Positions 29,638-38,521 of a DNA stretch of 64,000 nt are shown here, piece by piece. The stretch comes from Streptomyces sclerotialus (GTDB taxonomy: Bacteria; Actinomycetota; Actinomycetes; Streptomycetales; Streptomycetaceae): assembly GCF_040907265.1 (NCBI RefSeq), contig NZ_JBFOHP010000002.1:7006001-7070000 (forward strand), read 5' to 3'. The position numbers and the translations under genes were made by a program. The notes below the pieces were generated by a model. The model saw only the letters and a list, made by a program, of their open reading frames with translations. It ran no database searches and was not told the origin of the DNA. The number at the start of each line of letters is the position of its first letter. Within the stretch, counting starts at the first letter, position 1.

Positions 29638-29692
29638 AGCTCACAGGCTGAGGCTCACGGGGTGCGGCTCACGGAAGTGAAGTTCACGAGGT
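29636..29692. repeat. Four 14-bp tandem repeats at a gene junction
   Basis: Imperfect units of about 14 bases (GAAGCTCACAGGCT, GAGGCTCACGGGGT, GCGGCTCACGGAAGT, GAAGTTCACGAGGT) run from the methyltransferase stop into the pfkB-type gene stop between the convergent genes. Could form alternative stems. Confidence 0.7.
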
Positions 29693-30667
29693 GAGCGAGG
29701 GGGCCCGCAGCTCAGCGGCGGGCTCCTCCTCTTCCGCCGCTGCCGCGAGCAGTTCGTCCGCCGAGATGAGCGCCGTGTGCGTGCCCTCCGACGTACAGGC
29801 GTGCGCGCCGGCGAGCGTCCCCAGGCGGGCGCACTCCTCCAGGTCGCGCCCGGCCAGCCGGCCGTGCAGGAAGCCGCACACGAACGCGTCGCCCGCGCCG
29901 TTGCTGTCCACCACCGGCGCCGACGGCACGGCCGCGGGGACGTGCCGCGGGGTGGAGTCGTCCGGGGTGAGCAGGTACGCGCCGCCGGCGCCCGCCGTGG
30001 CGATCACCGCCTCGGCGCGGCCCTCCCGCAGGATCTCCCGCATCACCGCGCCGATCCGCTCCCCGGCGCCGGCCGCACTGAGGAACACCAGATCCGACCG
30101 GAGCGCGAACTCCCGGTGGTGGTCGGCGAGCCCGTCCCAGTCGTGCAGATCGGTGGAGACGGGGACGCCCAGCTCCTGGATGTCGTCGTACAGGAACCGG
30201 GCGAAGTGCATGATCGACAGGTGCACATGCCGCGTCCTGCGGAGGTACGGGAAGTAGTGCTCGGGCGGCATCCGCAGGTCGAGCGGGTCCCGGCCGTCGT
30301 AGAAGGACGTGCGGCGGCCGTCCGGGGAGACGAGGTTCACCGCGCGGCGCGTCCCGTGCGGGGAGATCATCGGATCGAAGTCGACGCCGGTGCCCCGCAG
30401 CCGCTCCCTGACCAGCTCACCCTCGTGGTCCGCGCCGATGAAGTCCACGAACGCGGTGGACAGCCCGAGCGCCGCACAGCCCAGCGCGACGCCCGTACCC
30501 GTATGCCCGGCCCACTCCCGGATCGGCGGTACGGCGAAGGAGTCGGCCTGCGGTACCGGCAGCGCGCCGACCCGGACGATCGTGTCCACACCCGATCCAC
30601 CGACGACCAGCACGTCGTACGGCTGGGTCGGCCGGGTGTCCTGCTGGAATCCCTGCTGGAATGTCAC
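29684..30667 (-). CDS. PfkB-family carbohydrate kinase
   Basis: About 327 aa. Phosphorylates a sugar or nucleoside using ATP. Visible: N-terminal VVGGSGVDTIVRVG, an internal GHTGTGVALGCAALG, and the catalytic signature DSNGAGDAFVCGFLHG (D-x-x-GAGD with the Asp base). Start GTG 30667 is preferred because AAGGA precedes it; a longer frame to 30847 has no ribosome site. Substrate not assignable: ribokinase, fructokinase and adenosine kinase remain possible. Confidence 0.88.
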   Translation of the reverse strand: MTFQQGFQQDTRPTQPYDVLVVGGSGVDTIVRVGALPVPQADSFAVPPIREWAGHTGTGVALGCAALGLSTAFVDFIGADHEGELVRERLRGTGVDFDPMISPHGTRRAVNLVSPDGRRTSFYDGRDPLDLRMPPEHYFPYLRRTRHVHLSIMHFARFLYDDIQELGVPVSTDLHDWDGLADHHREFALRSDLVFLSAAGAGERIGAVMREILREGRAEAVIATAGAGGAYLLTPDDSTPRHVPAAVPSAPVVDSNGAGDAFVCGFLHGRLAGRDLEECARLGTLAGAHACTSEGTHTALISADELLAAAAEEEEPAAELRAPSLTS

Positions 30668-30974
30668 AAGTGTCCTTGAATCCCTGGCTGGTGAGACCGA
30701 TGACGGCCCATCGGGAGCCGCTCCGGGGAGTGTAGACGCCACGCACCCCGCACAACGGCAAGTGACCACCCCGTCACTCCCCGGGACGTTCTCCGCGCCC
30801 CCGCCACCACCGCTTTCCGGACAGCTCCCGCCCCGCACCCGCCCCACCCGGCCCGTCCCGCGCCCCGTGCCCCGGCGTGCCGCTCAGCTCGTGGTGCCCG
30901 CGCCCGCCCCGCGCCGGCCACGGCTCCACTTGGCCGATACCCGACGCCCCGCCGGACCGGGTGATGATGGAGGC
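30668..30974. other. Divergent intergenic region, 307 bases
   Basis: Between the PfkB kinase gene and the AlkB-like gene. I see a C-rich tract (30780-30900), no ORF with credible coding bias, no tRNA and no strong palindrome. Presumably holds both promoters. Confidence 0.4.
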
Positions 30975-31757
30975 ATGGAGGGCGAAGCGGACGGACTGTT
31001 CCCACCCGAGGCGTTCCCGCGCGAGCGGACGGAGCCGGCACCCGGCGCGGTGCACGTACCGGACTGGCTGGACGCGGGGGAGCAGCGGGAACTGCTGGCG
31101 GCGTGCCGGGACTGGGCCAGGCCGCCGGCCGGACTGCGGACCGTACGGACCCCGGGCGGCGGCGTGATGTCCGTCCGGCAGGTGTGCCTCGGACGGCACT
31201 GGAGCGCGGTGCCCCGCTGCCCGTACTGCCGCCGCGCGGTCCGGCACAACCCCGGCTGCCCGGGCCGGCACTCCTACCCGTACGCCTACTCCCGCACCGT
31301 CGTCGACGGCGACGGCGCACCCGTGAAGCCCTTCCCCGGACGGCTCCGCACGCTCGCCGGCCGGGCACTGCGCGCGGCGTACGGCAGCGGGGCCGACGCG
31401 GCACCGTACGCGCCCGACGCGCCGTACGACATCGCCCTGGTCAACTTCTACGACGACACCGCCCGGATGGGCATGCACCAGGACATCGACGAGGACTCCG
31501 GCGCGCCCGTCGTCTCCCTCAGCCTCGGCGACACCTGCCTCTTCCGCTTCGGCAACACCGAGACCCGCAACCGCCCCTGGACCGACGTCGAACTGCGCAG
31601 CGGCGACCTCTTCGTCTTCGGCGGCCCCTCCCGACGGGCGTACCACGGCGTCCCCCGCACCAGCCCCGGCACGGCTCCCGCGGCACTCGGCCTGAAGGGC
31701 CGCGTGAACCTCACCCTCCGCGTCGGCGGTCTCGGCCACCCGGCCGCAGGCCCCTGA
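30975..31757 (+). CDS. AlkB-like 2-oxoglutarate/Fe(II) dioxygenase with Cys-containing insertion
   Basis: 260 aa. Oxidative demethylation of alkylated nucleic acid bases is the family reaction. Iron ligands are H168 and D170 (MHQDIDED) and H224 (RRAYHGV); 2-oxoglutarate is held by R243 and R249 (GRVNLTLR). This core is close to E. coli AlkB. Unlike it, residues 71-95 hold four Cys (C71, C82, C85, C95) with a C-x2-C pair, suggesting a zinc site in the substrate-lid region. ATG 30975 has GGAGG only one base upstream, so initiation may be unusual. Confidence 0.88.
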   Translation: MEGEADGLFPPEAFPRERTEPAPGAVHVPDWLDAGEQRELLAACRDWARPPAGLRTVRTPGGGVMSVRQVCLGRHWSAVPRCPYCRRAVRHNPGCPGRHSYPYAYSRTVVDGDGAPVKPFPGRLRTLAGRALRAAYGSGADAAPYAPDAPYDIALVNFYDDTARMGMHQDIDEDSGAPVVSLSLGDTCLFRFGNTETRNRPWTDVELRSGDLFVFGGPSRRAYHGVPRTSPGTAPAALGLKGRVNLTLRVGGLGHPAAGP

Positions 31758-31800
31758 AAAACCGCATGCGCACCCACCGCGCCCGGCGGCACGCTGACCT

Positions 31801-32655
31801 ATGGACTGGACGACGACACACGACCTCGACGCCTTTCTGGCCACGGCGGGCGACTTCCTGCGGACCCGCCCCGACGAGCACACGCAGCTGCTCAGCGTCA
31901 CCGCCACGCTGGCCGCCTCGGGCCCGGCGGCCTACGGCGACCGGCCACCCCGGTACGGCTGGTGGCAGGGCCCGGACGGCCGCGTCGACGGCGCGTACGC
32001 ATGGACCCCGCCCCGCCCGCCCCTGCTCTCCCCGATGCCGGACCGGGCGGCCGCCGCCCTCCTTGACGTCCTCGCCGCCGGACCGCTGCCGGTCGGCGGG
32101 GTCAACGGCACCCGGGCCGCCGCCGACGCCTTCACCGCGGCCTGGCAGCACCGCACGGGCCGCGCCGCCCGCCTCCGCACGCACCTCCGGCTCTACCGGC
32201 TGGAGAAGCTGACCCCGCCCGACCCGGAGCCGCGCGGCCGGGCCCGCACCGCCACCGCCGCCGACCGGGCGCTGCTGGTGGACTGGTGGGGCGAGTTCGC
32301 CCGTGAGAGCGGCGGCGAGCCGCACGGACACGCCGGCTCCGTCGACGACCGGCTCACCTACGGCGGGCTCACGCTCTGGGAGGACGGCGGCCGCCCGGCG
32401 GCCTTCGCGGGCGTCTCGCGCACCGTCGGCGGCATGGCCAAGGTCGGGCCCGTCCACACCCCGCCCGCGCTGCGCCGCAACGGCTACGCGGCGGGCGTCA
32501 CCGCCGCCGTGTCCCGCGGCGCGCTCGCGGCGGGCGCCGGGCAGGTGCTCCTCTTCGCCGACGCCGCGAACCGCACCAGCACCGCCCTGTACGAGCGGCT
32601 CGGCTACCGCCGGGCCGGCGACCACCGCCGGTACGACTTCCCGCCGGCCCCCTGA
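31801..32655 (+). CDS. GNAT-family N-acetyltransferase
   Basis: 284 aa. The C-terminal half has the GNAT acetyl-CoA fold: AFAGVSRTVGGMAKVGPVHT, the pyrophosphate-binding loop RRNGYAAGVTAAV (Q/R-x2-G-x-G/A) and LFADAANRTSTALYERLGY. The N-terminal half is a degenerate second domain, as in many actinobacterial two-domain GNATs. Substrate unknown. It starts 43 bases after the AlkB-like gene on the same strand. Confidence 0.85.
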   Translation: MDWTTTHDLDAFLATAGDFLRTRPDEHTQLLSVTATLAASGPAAYGDRPPRYGWWQGPDGRVDGAYAWTPPRPPLLSPMPDRAAAALLDVLAAGPLPVGGVNGTRAAADAFTAAWQHRTGRAARLRTHLRLYRLEKLTPPDPEPRGRARTATAADRALLVDWWGEFARESGGEPHGHAGSVDDRLTYGGLTLWEDGGRPAAFAGVSRTVGGMAKVGPVHTPPALRRNGYAAGVTAAVSRGALAAGAGQVLLFADAANRTSTALYERLGYRRAGDHRRYDFPPAP

Positions 32656-32867
32656 GGACCGGACGGCACGCCCGGCTCATCCTCGCCACGCGTCGTCCCG
32701 CGTTCTGTGGGTACCCCTCACCCGTCCGGCGGTACGCGGAATGCCCGGGCCGGTCGCGCGGTTGTCCGTCGAGGGTGATGGTGTTGTGTCCGGGCGGTGC
32801 GGCACCGCGGTCGTCGTCGTCCGCCGGGCCCGCACTTTCCGTCGACCGTCCCGAACCTGGAGGTGTC

Positions 32868-34061
32868 GTGACCGCTCCCCGCTCTTGGCGTATGAGTTCC
32901 GGCTCGTGGCGCACCGCCGCTTTCGGCGCCGTGCCCACAGGAGAGCGGCTGGCCAGGATCCGCCGCTCCCCGCAGTTCGTGGACGGACAGTTCCGCAACC
33001 CGGTCGCCACCCGGCAGCTCCGTCAGGGCCAGACCCTGCCGATGGTCCGTACGCAGCTCAACCGGGACGGCAGGCTGCGCCGGGCCCCCGTGGGCGAGAT
33101 CCCCGTCCACCGGCCGACCGCGGCCGACTGGGGACGGCCGCCCGCCTCCGGGCTGCGCATCACCTGGATGGGCCATTCGAGCGTGCTGGCGGAGATCGAC
33201 GGACAGCGGGTGCTCTTCGACCCGGTGTGGGGCGAGCGGTGCTCCCCGTTCACCTGGGTCGGCCCCCGGCGGCTGCACCCGGCGCCGGTACCCCTGACGG
33301 AGCTGGCACCGGTCGACGCCGTCGTGATCTCGCACGACCACTACGACCACCTCGACATGCCCACCGTCCAGCAGCTGATCGCCACCGGAACCGCCTTCGT
33401 GGTGCCGCTCGGCATCGGCGCCGACCTGGAGTACTGGGGCGTCCCGCCGGAGCGCATCACCGAGCTGGACTGGCACGAGTCGACCCGGGTGGGCGAGCTG
33501 ACGCTGACCGCCACCCCGGCGCAGCACTTCTGCGGGCGCGGGCTGCGCGGCCCGCAGCACACCCTGTGGGCGTCCTGGGTGGTCGCCGGGCCCGAGCACC
33601 GCGTCTACCACAGCGGCGACACCGGCTACTTCGGCGGCTTCGCCGAGATCGGGCAGGCGCACGGCCCGTTCGACCTCACCATGATCCAGATCGGTGCGTA
33701 CAGCGAGGAGTTCTGGCCGGACATCCACATGACGCCCGAGGAGGGCCTGCGCGCCCACCTCGACCTCGGCGGCGGCCGCCCCGCCGGTGTCCTGCTGCCG
33801 ATCCACTGGGGCACCTTCAACCTCGCGCCGCATCCGTGGGCGGAGCCGGCGGAGCGTACGGCCGCGGCCGCCGTGGCGGCCGGCGCGAAGCTCGCGGCAC
33901 CGGTCCCCGGCAAGCCGTTCGAGCCCGCGGACGAGTTCACCGTGGAGCCCTGGTGGCGGGCCGTCGCCGTACCGCCCGCGCACGGCTGGCCGTGCTGGCC
34001 GCCGAAGGGACCCGCGGCGATGGCGAGCGGAGCGGGCAGTGCCCCGGCCACGGGGGAATGA
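32868..34061 (+). CDS. MBL-fold metallo-hydrolase (NAPE-PLD/UlaG-like)
   Basis: 397 aa from GTG 32868, which follows CTGGAGG. Metal-binding motifs are SHDHYDHLD (H-x-H-x-DH), QHFCGRG, HSGDTGYF and IHWGTF. The set and length fit the N-acylphosphatidylethanolamine phospholipase D-like branch of the superfamily. No signal peptide, but residues 1-30 are Arg-rich. 32656-32867 upstream is non-coding and probably contains its promoter. Substrate unknown. Confidence 0.88.
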   Translation: MTAPRSWRMSSGSWRTAAFGAVPTGERLARIRRSPQFVDGQFRNPVATRQLRQGQTLPMVRTQLNRDGRLRRAPVGEIPVHRPTAADWGRPPASGLRITWMGHSSVLAEIDGQRVLFDPVWGERCSPFTWVGPRRLHPAPVPLTELAPVDAVVISHDHYDHLDMPTVQQLIATGTAFVVPLGIGADLEYWGVPPERITELDWHESTRVGELTLTATPAQHFCGRGLRGPQHTLWASWVVAGPEHRVYHSGDTGYFGGFAEIGQAHGPFDLTMIQIGAYSEEFWPDIHMTPEEGLRAHLDLGGGRPAGVLLPIHWGTFNLAPHPWAEPAERTAAAAVAAGAKLAAPVPGKPFEPADEFTVEPWWRAVAVPPAHGWPCWPPKGPAAMASGAGSAPATGE

Positions 34062-34253
34062 CCCCGGAACCGGAAGGGAAGAAAAACCCGGCAGCAGAAC
34101 GGCAGTTCGTGCCCTTCGTACGGTCGTGCGAGCAACTGCCCCTCAGGGAGGTGGCGCGGGGTAGCGAAACCCCGAAGTGCGTCTGATCCGCCCTCCCGCA
34201 ACAACTAGCGTGCGTGCTCCGCGAACCGCCGACGGCCGATCCGGAGGGCGCCG

Positions 34254-36305
34254 ATGCCTGCTGCATTTCCCCAGGGGACGGGGACAGACGTGCCCCAGGA
34301 CACCCCCGAATCCCACGGGACCAGGGGGACCAGGGGAATGGTTCCCGCACCGCTGCCCGGACGGCGGCGGGATCGCGAAGGCGCCCGGCACAGCCGCGTA
34401 CCCCTCCGCGAGACGGCCGCCGACTCCGTCATACGCGTCCGCCTCGTCCGCCTCGCGGCCGTGCCCTGCCTGCTCGTCGCCGCGACCTGCTCCGCCGCCA
34501 CCGCCTTCGTCGCGCGGTCCGGCGGAGCACCCCTGAGCGGCGCCGCCTGGACGGTGCTCGCCTGCGGCTTCGCGCTCGTGTGCGGCATCACCGCCGTCGC
34601 CTGCACGGCCGCCACCGCCGAGGCCCGCGCCACCGTCCAGCGCTACGCCCGGCTCCGGGAGGTCTGCGCCCGCGGCCAGTCCGACCTGTACGCCCTCGTG
34701 CACCGTGTACGCCAGGGCGAATGGCTCCAGCAACGCGCCCCCGAACCACTGCCCCGCCCCGCCGGTGACACCCTCGACCTCCTCATCCACGACGTCACCG
34801 CCGCCGGCCGGGCCGCCGAGACCGCCGTCATCGACGCCGTCGCGATCACCCGCGGCAACGCCAGCGGCAGCGAGCAGAAGGTCGAGGTCTTCGTCAACCT
34901 CGCCCGGCGCCTCCAGTCCCTGGTGCACCGCGAGATCGAACTCCTCGACGAGCTGGAGAACCACGTCGAGGACCCCGACCTGCTCAAAGGCCTCTTCCAC
35001 GTCGACCACCTCGCCACCCGCATCCGCCGCCACGCCGAGAACCTCGCCGTCCTCGGCGGCGCCATCTCCCGCCGCCAGTGGAGCCGCCCGGTCACCATGA
35101 CCGAGGTCATGCGGTCCTCCATCGCCGAGGTCGAGCAGTACCCGCGCGTCAAGCTCGTACCGCCCATCGAAGGCACCCTGCGCGGCCACGCCGTCGCCGA
35201 CGTCATCCACCTCCTCGCCGAACTGGTCGAGAACGCCACCGTCTTCTCCGCGCCGCACACCCACATCCTGCTCCGCGCCCAGCTGGTCACCGCGGGCCTC
35301 GCCGTCGAGGTCGAGGACCGCGGCCTGGGCATGGACCTGGCGGAGCAGGACCGGATGAACGCACTGCTCGCCGACCCCGAACACGTCGACGTCGCCGAAC
35401 TCCTCAACGACGGCCGCATCGGCCTCTTCGTGGTCTCCTCCCTCGCCCGCCGGCACGGCATCGTCGTCCGCCTGCAGAGCAACATCTACGGCGGCGTCCA
35501 GGCCGTACTCATCCTTCCCCAGGGCCTGTTGGGCGAGGAGCCCGCCGACGAACAGAACCAGGACGCCGACAGCGCCCCGCCCCCCGCCCCCGCCGCACCG
35601 CCCGCCGAGGGGCTCGCGCAGCGCCGCCGCATCGTGCGGACCGCCAACGGCCACGCCGACCCCGGCCCCGGCCCGCTGCCGCCCGCCGCGCCGCTGACGG
35701 ACCACCCCACCCCGGCCGCCCCCATGCCCGCCCCGGCCCCGCAGCCCGCCGCCGTCGGCGCGCACACCGGGACCACGTACCCCGAGGCCGCGCACCCCGA
35801 GGCCGCCCCGGCCGCGCCCCGCACCACCCCCGCCCCGGCCGGCACCACCGCCGGGCCCACCGACCCGCGCCGGGACGCCGCACACGCCGATGCGCGCGGC
35901 CCCGGCAGCGGCCGGACCGCGGCGGCGGACGCTCCCACCGCCGCCGCGGTCCCGGAACCCGGCCCCGTCGTCCTGCCCCCGGCCCCGCCCGTGACCACCA
36001 CCGACCGGCCCCGGCTGCCCCGCCGCCGCAAGCAGGAACACCTCGTCCCCGAACTCCGCGGCGACCCCACCCCGCCCGGCGGCACCCGCGCCTCCGGCCG
36101 CCCCGAACCCGAGCACGACCCCGGCCTGATGGCCGCCTTCCGGAGCGGCATCAACCGCGCCGACGACGCCTACGACGCGGCCGTCGCCCGGGTGACCGAC
36201 CACGACACCGCCCCCGCGTACGGCAGCAGCGCCCCGTACGACCAGACCGGCAACGGAACGGCCGTGAGCCGCCCACGAGGAGACGACCAGAACCATGGTG
36301 AGTGA
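34254..36305 (+). CDS. cvnA: Conservon CvnA-type sensor histidine kinase-like protein
   Basis: 683 aa. Two adjacent membrane helices near residues 70-125, a helical region, and a GHKL ATPase domain with N-box LLAELVENATVF, D-box EVEDRGLGMD and G-box GRIGLFVVSSLARRHG, then an extended Pro/Ala-rich tail of about 270 residues. This is the CvnA organisation of streptomycete conservons, membrane complexes with eukaryote-like GTPases. ATG 34254 follows CGGAGGG. It overlaps the next gene by 11 bases. Confidence 0.9.
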   Translation: MPAAFPQGTGTDVPQDTPESHGTRGTRGMVPAPLPGRRRDREGARHSRVPLRETAADSVIRVRLVRLAAVPCLLVAATCSAATAFVARSGGAPLSGAAWTVLACGFALVCGITAVACTAATAEARATVQRYARLREVCARGQSDLYALVHRVRQGEWLQQRAPEPLPRPAGDTLDLLIHDVTAAGRAAETAVIDAVAITRGNASGSEQKVEVFVNLARRLQSLVHREIELLDELENHVEDPDLLKGLFHVDHLATRIRRHAENLAVLGGAISRRQWSRPVTMTEVMRSSIAEVEQYPRVKLVPPIEGTLRGHAVADVIHLLAELVENATVFSAPHTHILLRAQLVTAGLAVEVEDRGLGMDLAEQDRMNALLADPEHVDVAELLNDGRIGLFVVSSLARRHGIVVRLQSNIYGGVQAVLILPQGLLGEEPADEQNQDADSAPPPAPAAPPAEGLAQRRRIVRTANGHADPGPGPLPPAAPLTDHPTPAAPMPAPAPQPAAVGAHTGTTYPEAAHPEAAPAAPRTTPAPAGTTAGPTDPRRDAAHADARGPGSGRTAAADAPTAAAVPEPGPVVLPPAPPVTTTDRPRLPRRRKQEHLVPELRGDPTPPGGTRASGRPEPEHDPGLMAAFRSGINRADDAYDAAVARVTDHDTAPAYGSSAPYDQTGNGTAVSRPRGDDQNHGE

Positions 36306-36741
36306 CGTTCACGTACAGCCCCAGCGACATGGCGGCCGGCCGACGACCGACCTGTCCTGGCTCCTGACCGGACTCGTACAGCGGGTACCGCACGCCCGCA
36401 GTGCCCTGCTGCTCTCCTCCGACGGCCTGGTGAAGGCGGCGCACGGCTTCGAGCCGGACAGCGCCGACCACATGGCCGCGCTCGCCTCCGGCCTCTACAG
36501 CCTGGCCCGCAGCGCCGGCGTCCGCTTCGGCGAGGGCGACGACGTCCTCCAGGTCGTCGTGGAGCTGGAGTCCACGCTGCTCTTCGTCTCCACCGCCGGA
36601 TCCGGTGCCAACCTCGCCGTACTCGCCGGCCGGGAGGCCGACGTCGCCGTGCTCGGCTACGAGATGGGCATGCTGGTCAAGAGCGTACGGCCCTACCTCG
36701 CCACGCCCGCGCGGCACCAGACGCGGGCGGGCGGGCGCTGA
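36295..36741 (+). CDS. cvnB: Roadblock/LC7 domain protein, conservon CvnB
   Basis: 148 aa. DLSWLLTGLVQRVPHARSALLLSSDGLV is the start of the roadblock fold, with a normal length for CvnB. In characterised conservons it associates with the CvnD GTPase and CvnA at the membrane. It overlaps cvnA and is followed two bases later by cvnC. Confidence 0.92.
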   Translation: MVSDVHVQPQRHGGRPTTDLSWLLTGLVQRVPHARSALLLSSDGLVKAAHGFEPDSADHMAALASGLYSLARSAGVRFGEGDDVLQVVVELESTLLFVSTAGSGANLAVLAGREADVAVLGYEMGMLVKSVRPYLATPARHQTRAGGR

Positions 36742-36743
36742 AC

Positions 36744-37145
36744 ATGGCGGTACGGCGCCGGAGGCGGCAGGGGTCGGAGCCGCTCTGGCTCGACGACGAG
36801 GCCGGCCGGCTGGTCCGTCCGTACACCGTCAGCAACGGACGTACCCGCCCGACCGCCCACTTCGACCTGCTGACGATGGTGATGGCCACCGGCAAGCGGC
36901 CGGTGGCGTGCCAGGGCCCGGACCACATGCAGGTCCTCGGTCTGTGCGGCGGTCCGGTCTCCGTGGCGGAGGTCGCCGCACACATACGCCTGCCGGCGGT
37001 GGTCACCAAGGTGCTCCTCGCGGACCTCGTCGACTGCGGAGCCCTCACCGCCCGGGCCCCCACGCAGGATCCGCACGGCCCGTCGCCCCATACCGACCGA
37101 GCCCTCCTGGAGGCGGTGCTGCATGGACTCCGACAGCGTCTTTGA
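36744..37145 (+). CDS. cvnC: DUF742 protein, conservon CvnC
   Basis: 133 aa. Starts with a basic patch, then LVRPYTVSNGRTRPT, a C-terminal winged-helix-like segment (VSVAEVAAHIRLPAVVTKVLLADLVDCGAL), typical of DUF742. Its end overlaps cvnD by 23 bases. Confidence 0.92.
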   Translation: MAVRRRRRQGSEPLWLDDEAGRLVRPYTVSNGRTRPTAHFDLLTMVMATGKRPVACQGPDHMQVLGLCGGPVSVAEVAAHIRLPAVVTKVLLADLVDCGALTARAPTQDPHGPSPHTDRALLEAVLHGLRQRL

Positions 37146-37758
37146 AACGACCGGTACTTGTGAACCGTACGCCCCGGACACCGGGCACGAGGGCGACCCT
37201 TTTCCCTCCGCCCTGAAGATCCTCGTCGCCGGCGGCTTCGGCGTCGGCAAGACGACCTTCGTCGGTGCGGTCAGTGAGATCGAACCGCTGTGCACGGAAG
37301 AACTCCTCACCCAGGTCAGCATCGGCACCGACTGCCTGGACGGGGTCGAGCAGAAGACCACCACCACCGTCGCGATGGACTTCGGGCGGATCACCGTCAG
37401 CACCGACCATGTGCTGTACCTCTTCGGCACGCCCGGCCAGCAGCGCTTCTGGTTCATGTGGGACGAGCTGTCCGCCGGCGCGCTCGGCGCCGTCGTCCTC
37501 GCCGACACCCGGCGCCTGGAGGACTGCTTCTCCGCCGTCGACTTCTTCGAGCGCCGCGGCATCGAATTCATCGTCGCGGTCAACCAGTTCGACGGCTCCT
37601 TCCACTACGAACCGGACGAGGTGCGCGCCGCCATAGACCTCTCACCCAGCACCCCGGTCGTGCTGTGCGACGCCCGGCACTGCAGTTCCGCGACCAATGT
37701 CCTGGTCTCCCTCGTCCAGCACCTACTGACCCCCGCCTTCGCCTCGGAGCTGCCATGA
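37123..37758 (+). CDS. cvnD: Small Ras-like GTPase, conservon CvnD
   Basis: 211 aa. G1 AGGFGVGKTTF, G3 LFGTPGQ (with Gln, as in MglA/Arf-like GTPases), G4 VNQFD and G5-like CDARH are all visible. ATG start lies inside cvnC, so it is translationally coupled. It would act as the switch of the conservon complex. The stop overlaps the GAF gene (ATGA). Confidence 0.92.
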   Translation: MDSDSVFETTGTCEPYAPDTGHEGDPFPSALKILVAGGFGVGKTTFVGAVSEIEPLCTEELLTQVSIGTDCLDGVEQKTTTTVAMDFGRITVSTDHVLYLFGTPGQQRFWFMWDELSAGALGAVVLADTRRLEDCFSAVDFFERRGIEFIVAVNQFDGSFHYEPDEVRAAIDLSPSTPVVLCDARHCSSATNVLVSLVQHLLTPAFASELP

Positions 37759-38363
37759 ACCGCCCCGCGTCCCGCCTGCCCGCCGCCACGTACGACCCGA
37801 CCCGCCACCTGCTGCTGACGCCGGACGACGACGAGGCCCCGGCCCGCGTCGCCCGGCTGCGCACGCTCGGCATCGGCGAGGCCCCGCTGCCCGCCTTCGA
37901 CGACTTCGCGCGGGGCCTCGCCCGCACCACCCGGGCGCCGTACGCCATGGTCAACTTCATCGACGAGCACCGGCAGTACTTCGCGGGGCTCTACACCCCG
38001 GCCGAGGAACAGGCCCCCGTCGAGCTGGGACCCGCGCCCGCCAGCGCCCAGCCGGGCCGGGTGATGGCCCGCGACCACGGCTACTGCCCGCACGTCATCG
38101 TCCGCCGCAAGGCGCTGGTCCTGGAGGACGTGTGCGACTACCCGCGGTTCGCGGGCAACCCGGTCGTCGACGAGATCGGCATCCGCTCCTACCTCGGCGC
38201 GCCGCTGATCGACCGTACGGGCATGGCGCTCGGCACGGTGTGCGTCGTCGACCTCGAACCACGCCCGTGGGGCCGCGAGGGGCTGGAGACCATCAAGTCC
38301 ATGGCGGCGCGGCTGGTCGACCAGATCCACCTGATGGAGCGGGAGCGGACGGAGGGGCTGTGA
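37755..38363 (+). CDS. GAF-domain protein ending the conservon
   Basis: 202 aa. The single GAF domain spans about residues 45-195 (PYAMVNFIDEHRQYFAGL, HVIVRRKALVLEDV, IRSYLGAPLIDRTGMALGTVCVVD). It occupies the position where many conservons carry CvnE cytochrome P450 genes, so it may be the sensory input module. Ligand not predictable; Cys residues near residue 115 (GYCPHV) could bind a cofactor but this is speculative. A strong hairpin follows. Confidence 0.88.
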   Translation: MNRPASRLPAATYDPTRHLLLTPDDDEAPARVARLRTLGIGEAPLPAFDDFARGLARTTRAPYAMVNFIDEHRQYFAGLYTPAEEQAPVELGPAPASAQPGRVMARDHGYCPHVIVRRKALVLEDVCDYPRFAGNPVVDEIGIRSYLGAPLIDRTGMALGTVCVVDLEPRPWGREGLETIKSMAARLVDQIHLMERERTEGL

Positions 38364-38389
38364 GCTCCCCGCGCCCGCGTGACACACAA

Positions 38390-38435
38390 CGGCCCGGTGG
38401 GGCCCGCCGGCATTCGGCGAGGCCCCGCCGGGCCG
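38390..38435 (+). terminator. Hairpin terminator after the conservon
   Basis: A 15-bp stem, CGGCCCGG-T-GGGGCC with GGCCCC-G-CCGGGCCG (one wobble), 26 bases after the stop codon and followed by TTGCGCTTCT. Confidence 0.82.
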
Positions 38436-38446
38436 TTGCGCTTCTC

Positions 38447-38511
38447 CTCTCCCGCAGTAAGTCCTCTCCCGCAGCAGGTCCTGTCCCGCAGTAGGTCCTC
38501 TTCCGCAGCCG
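38447..38511. repeat. 17-bp tandem repeat, about 3.8 copies
   Basis: Units CTCTCCCGCAGTAAGTC, CTCTCCCGCAGCAGGTC, CTGTCCCGCAGTAGGTC and a partial CTCTTCCGCAGCCGG run without spacers between the conservon terminator and the acyl-CoA dehydrogenase-like gene end. Units are too short and spacerless for CRISPR. Confidence 0.85.
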
Positions 38512-38521
38512 GCCGGTCCTG

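Noticed and set aside
38447..38511. Possible CRISPR array
   Set aside because: Repeat units are 17 bases with no spacers and no cas genes are nearby; the 14-bp and 30-bp repeats fail for the same reason.
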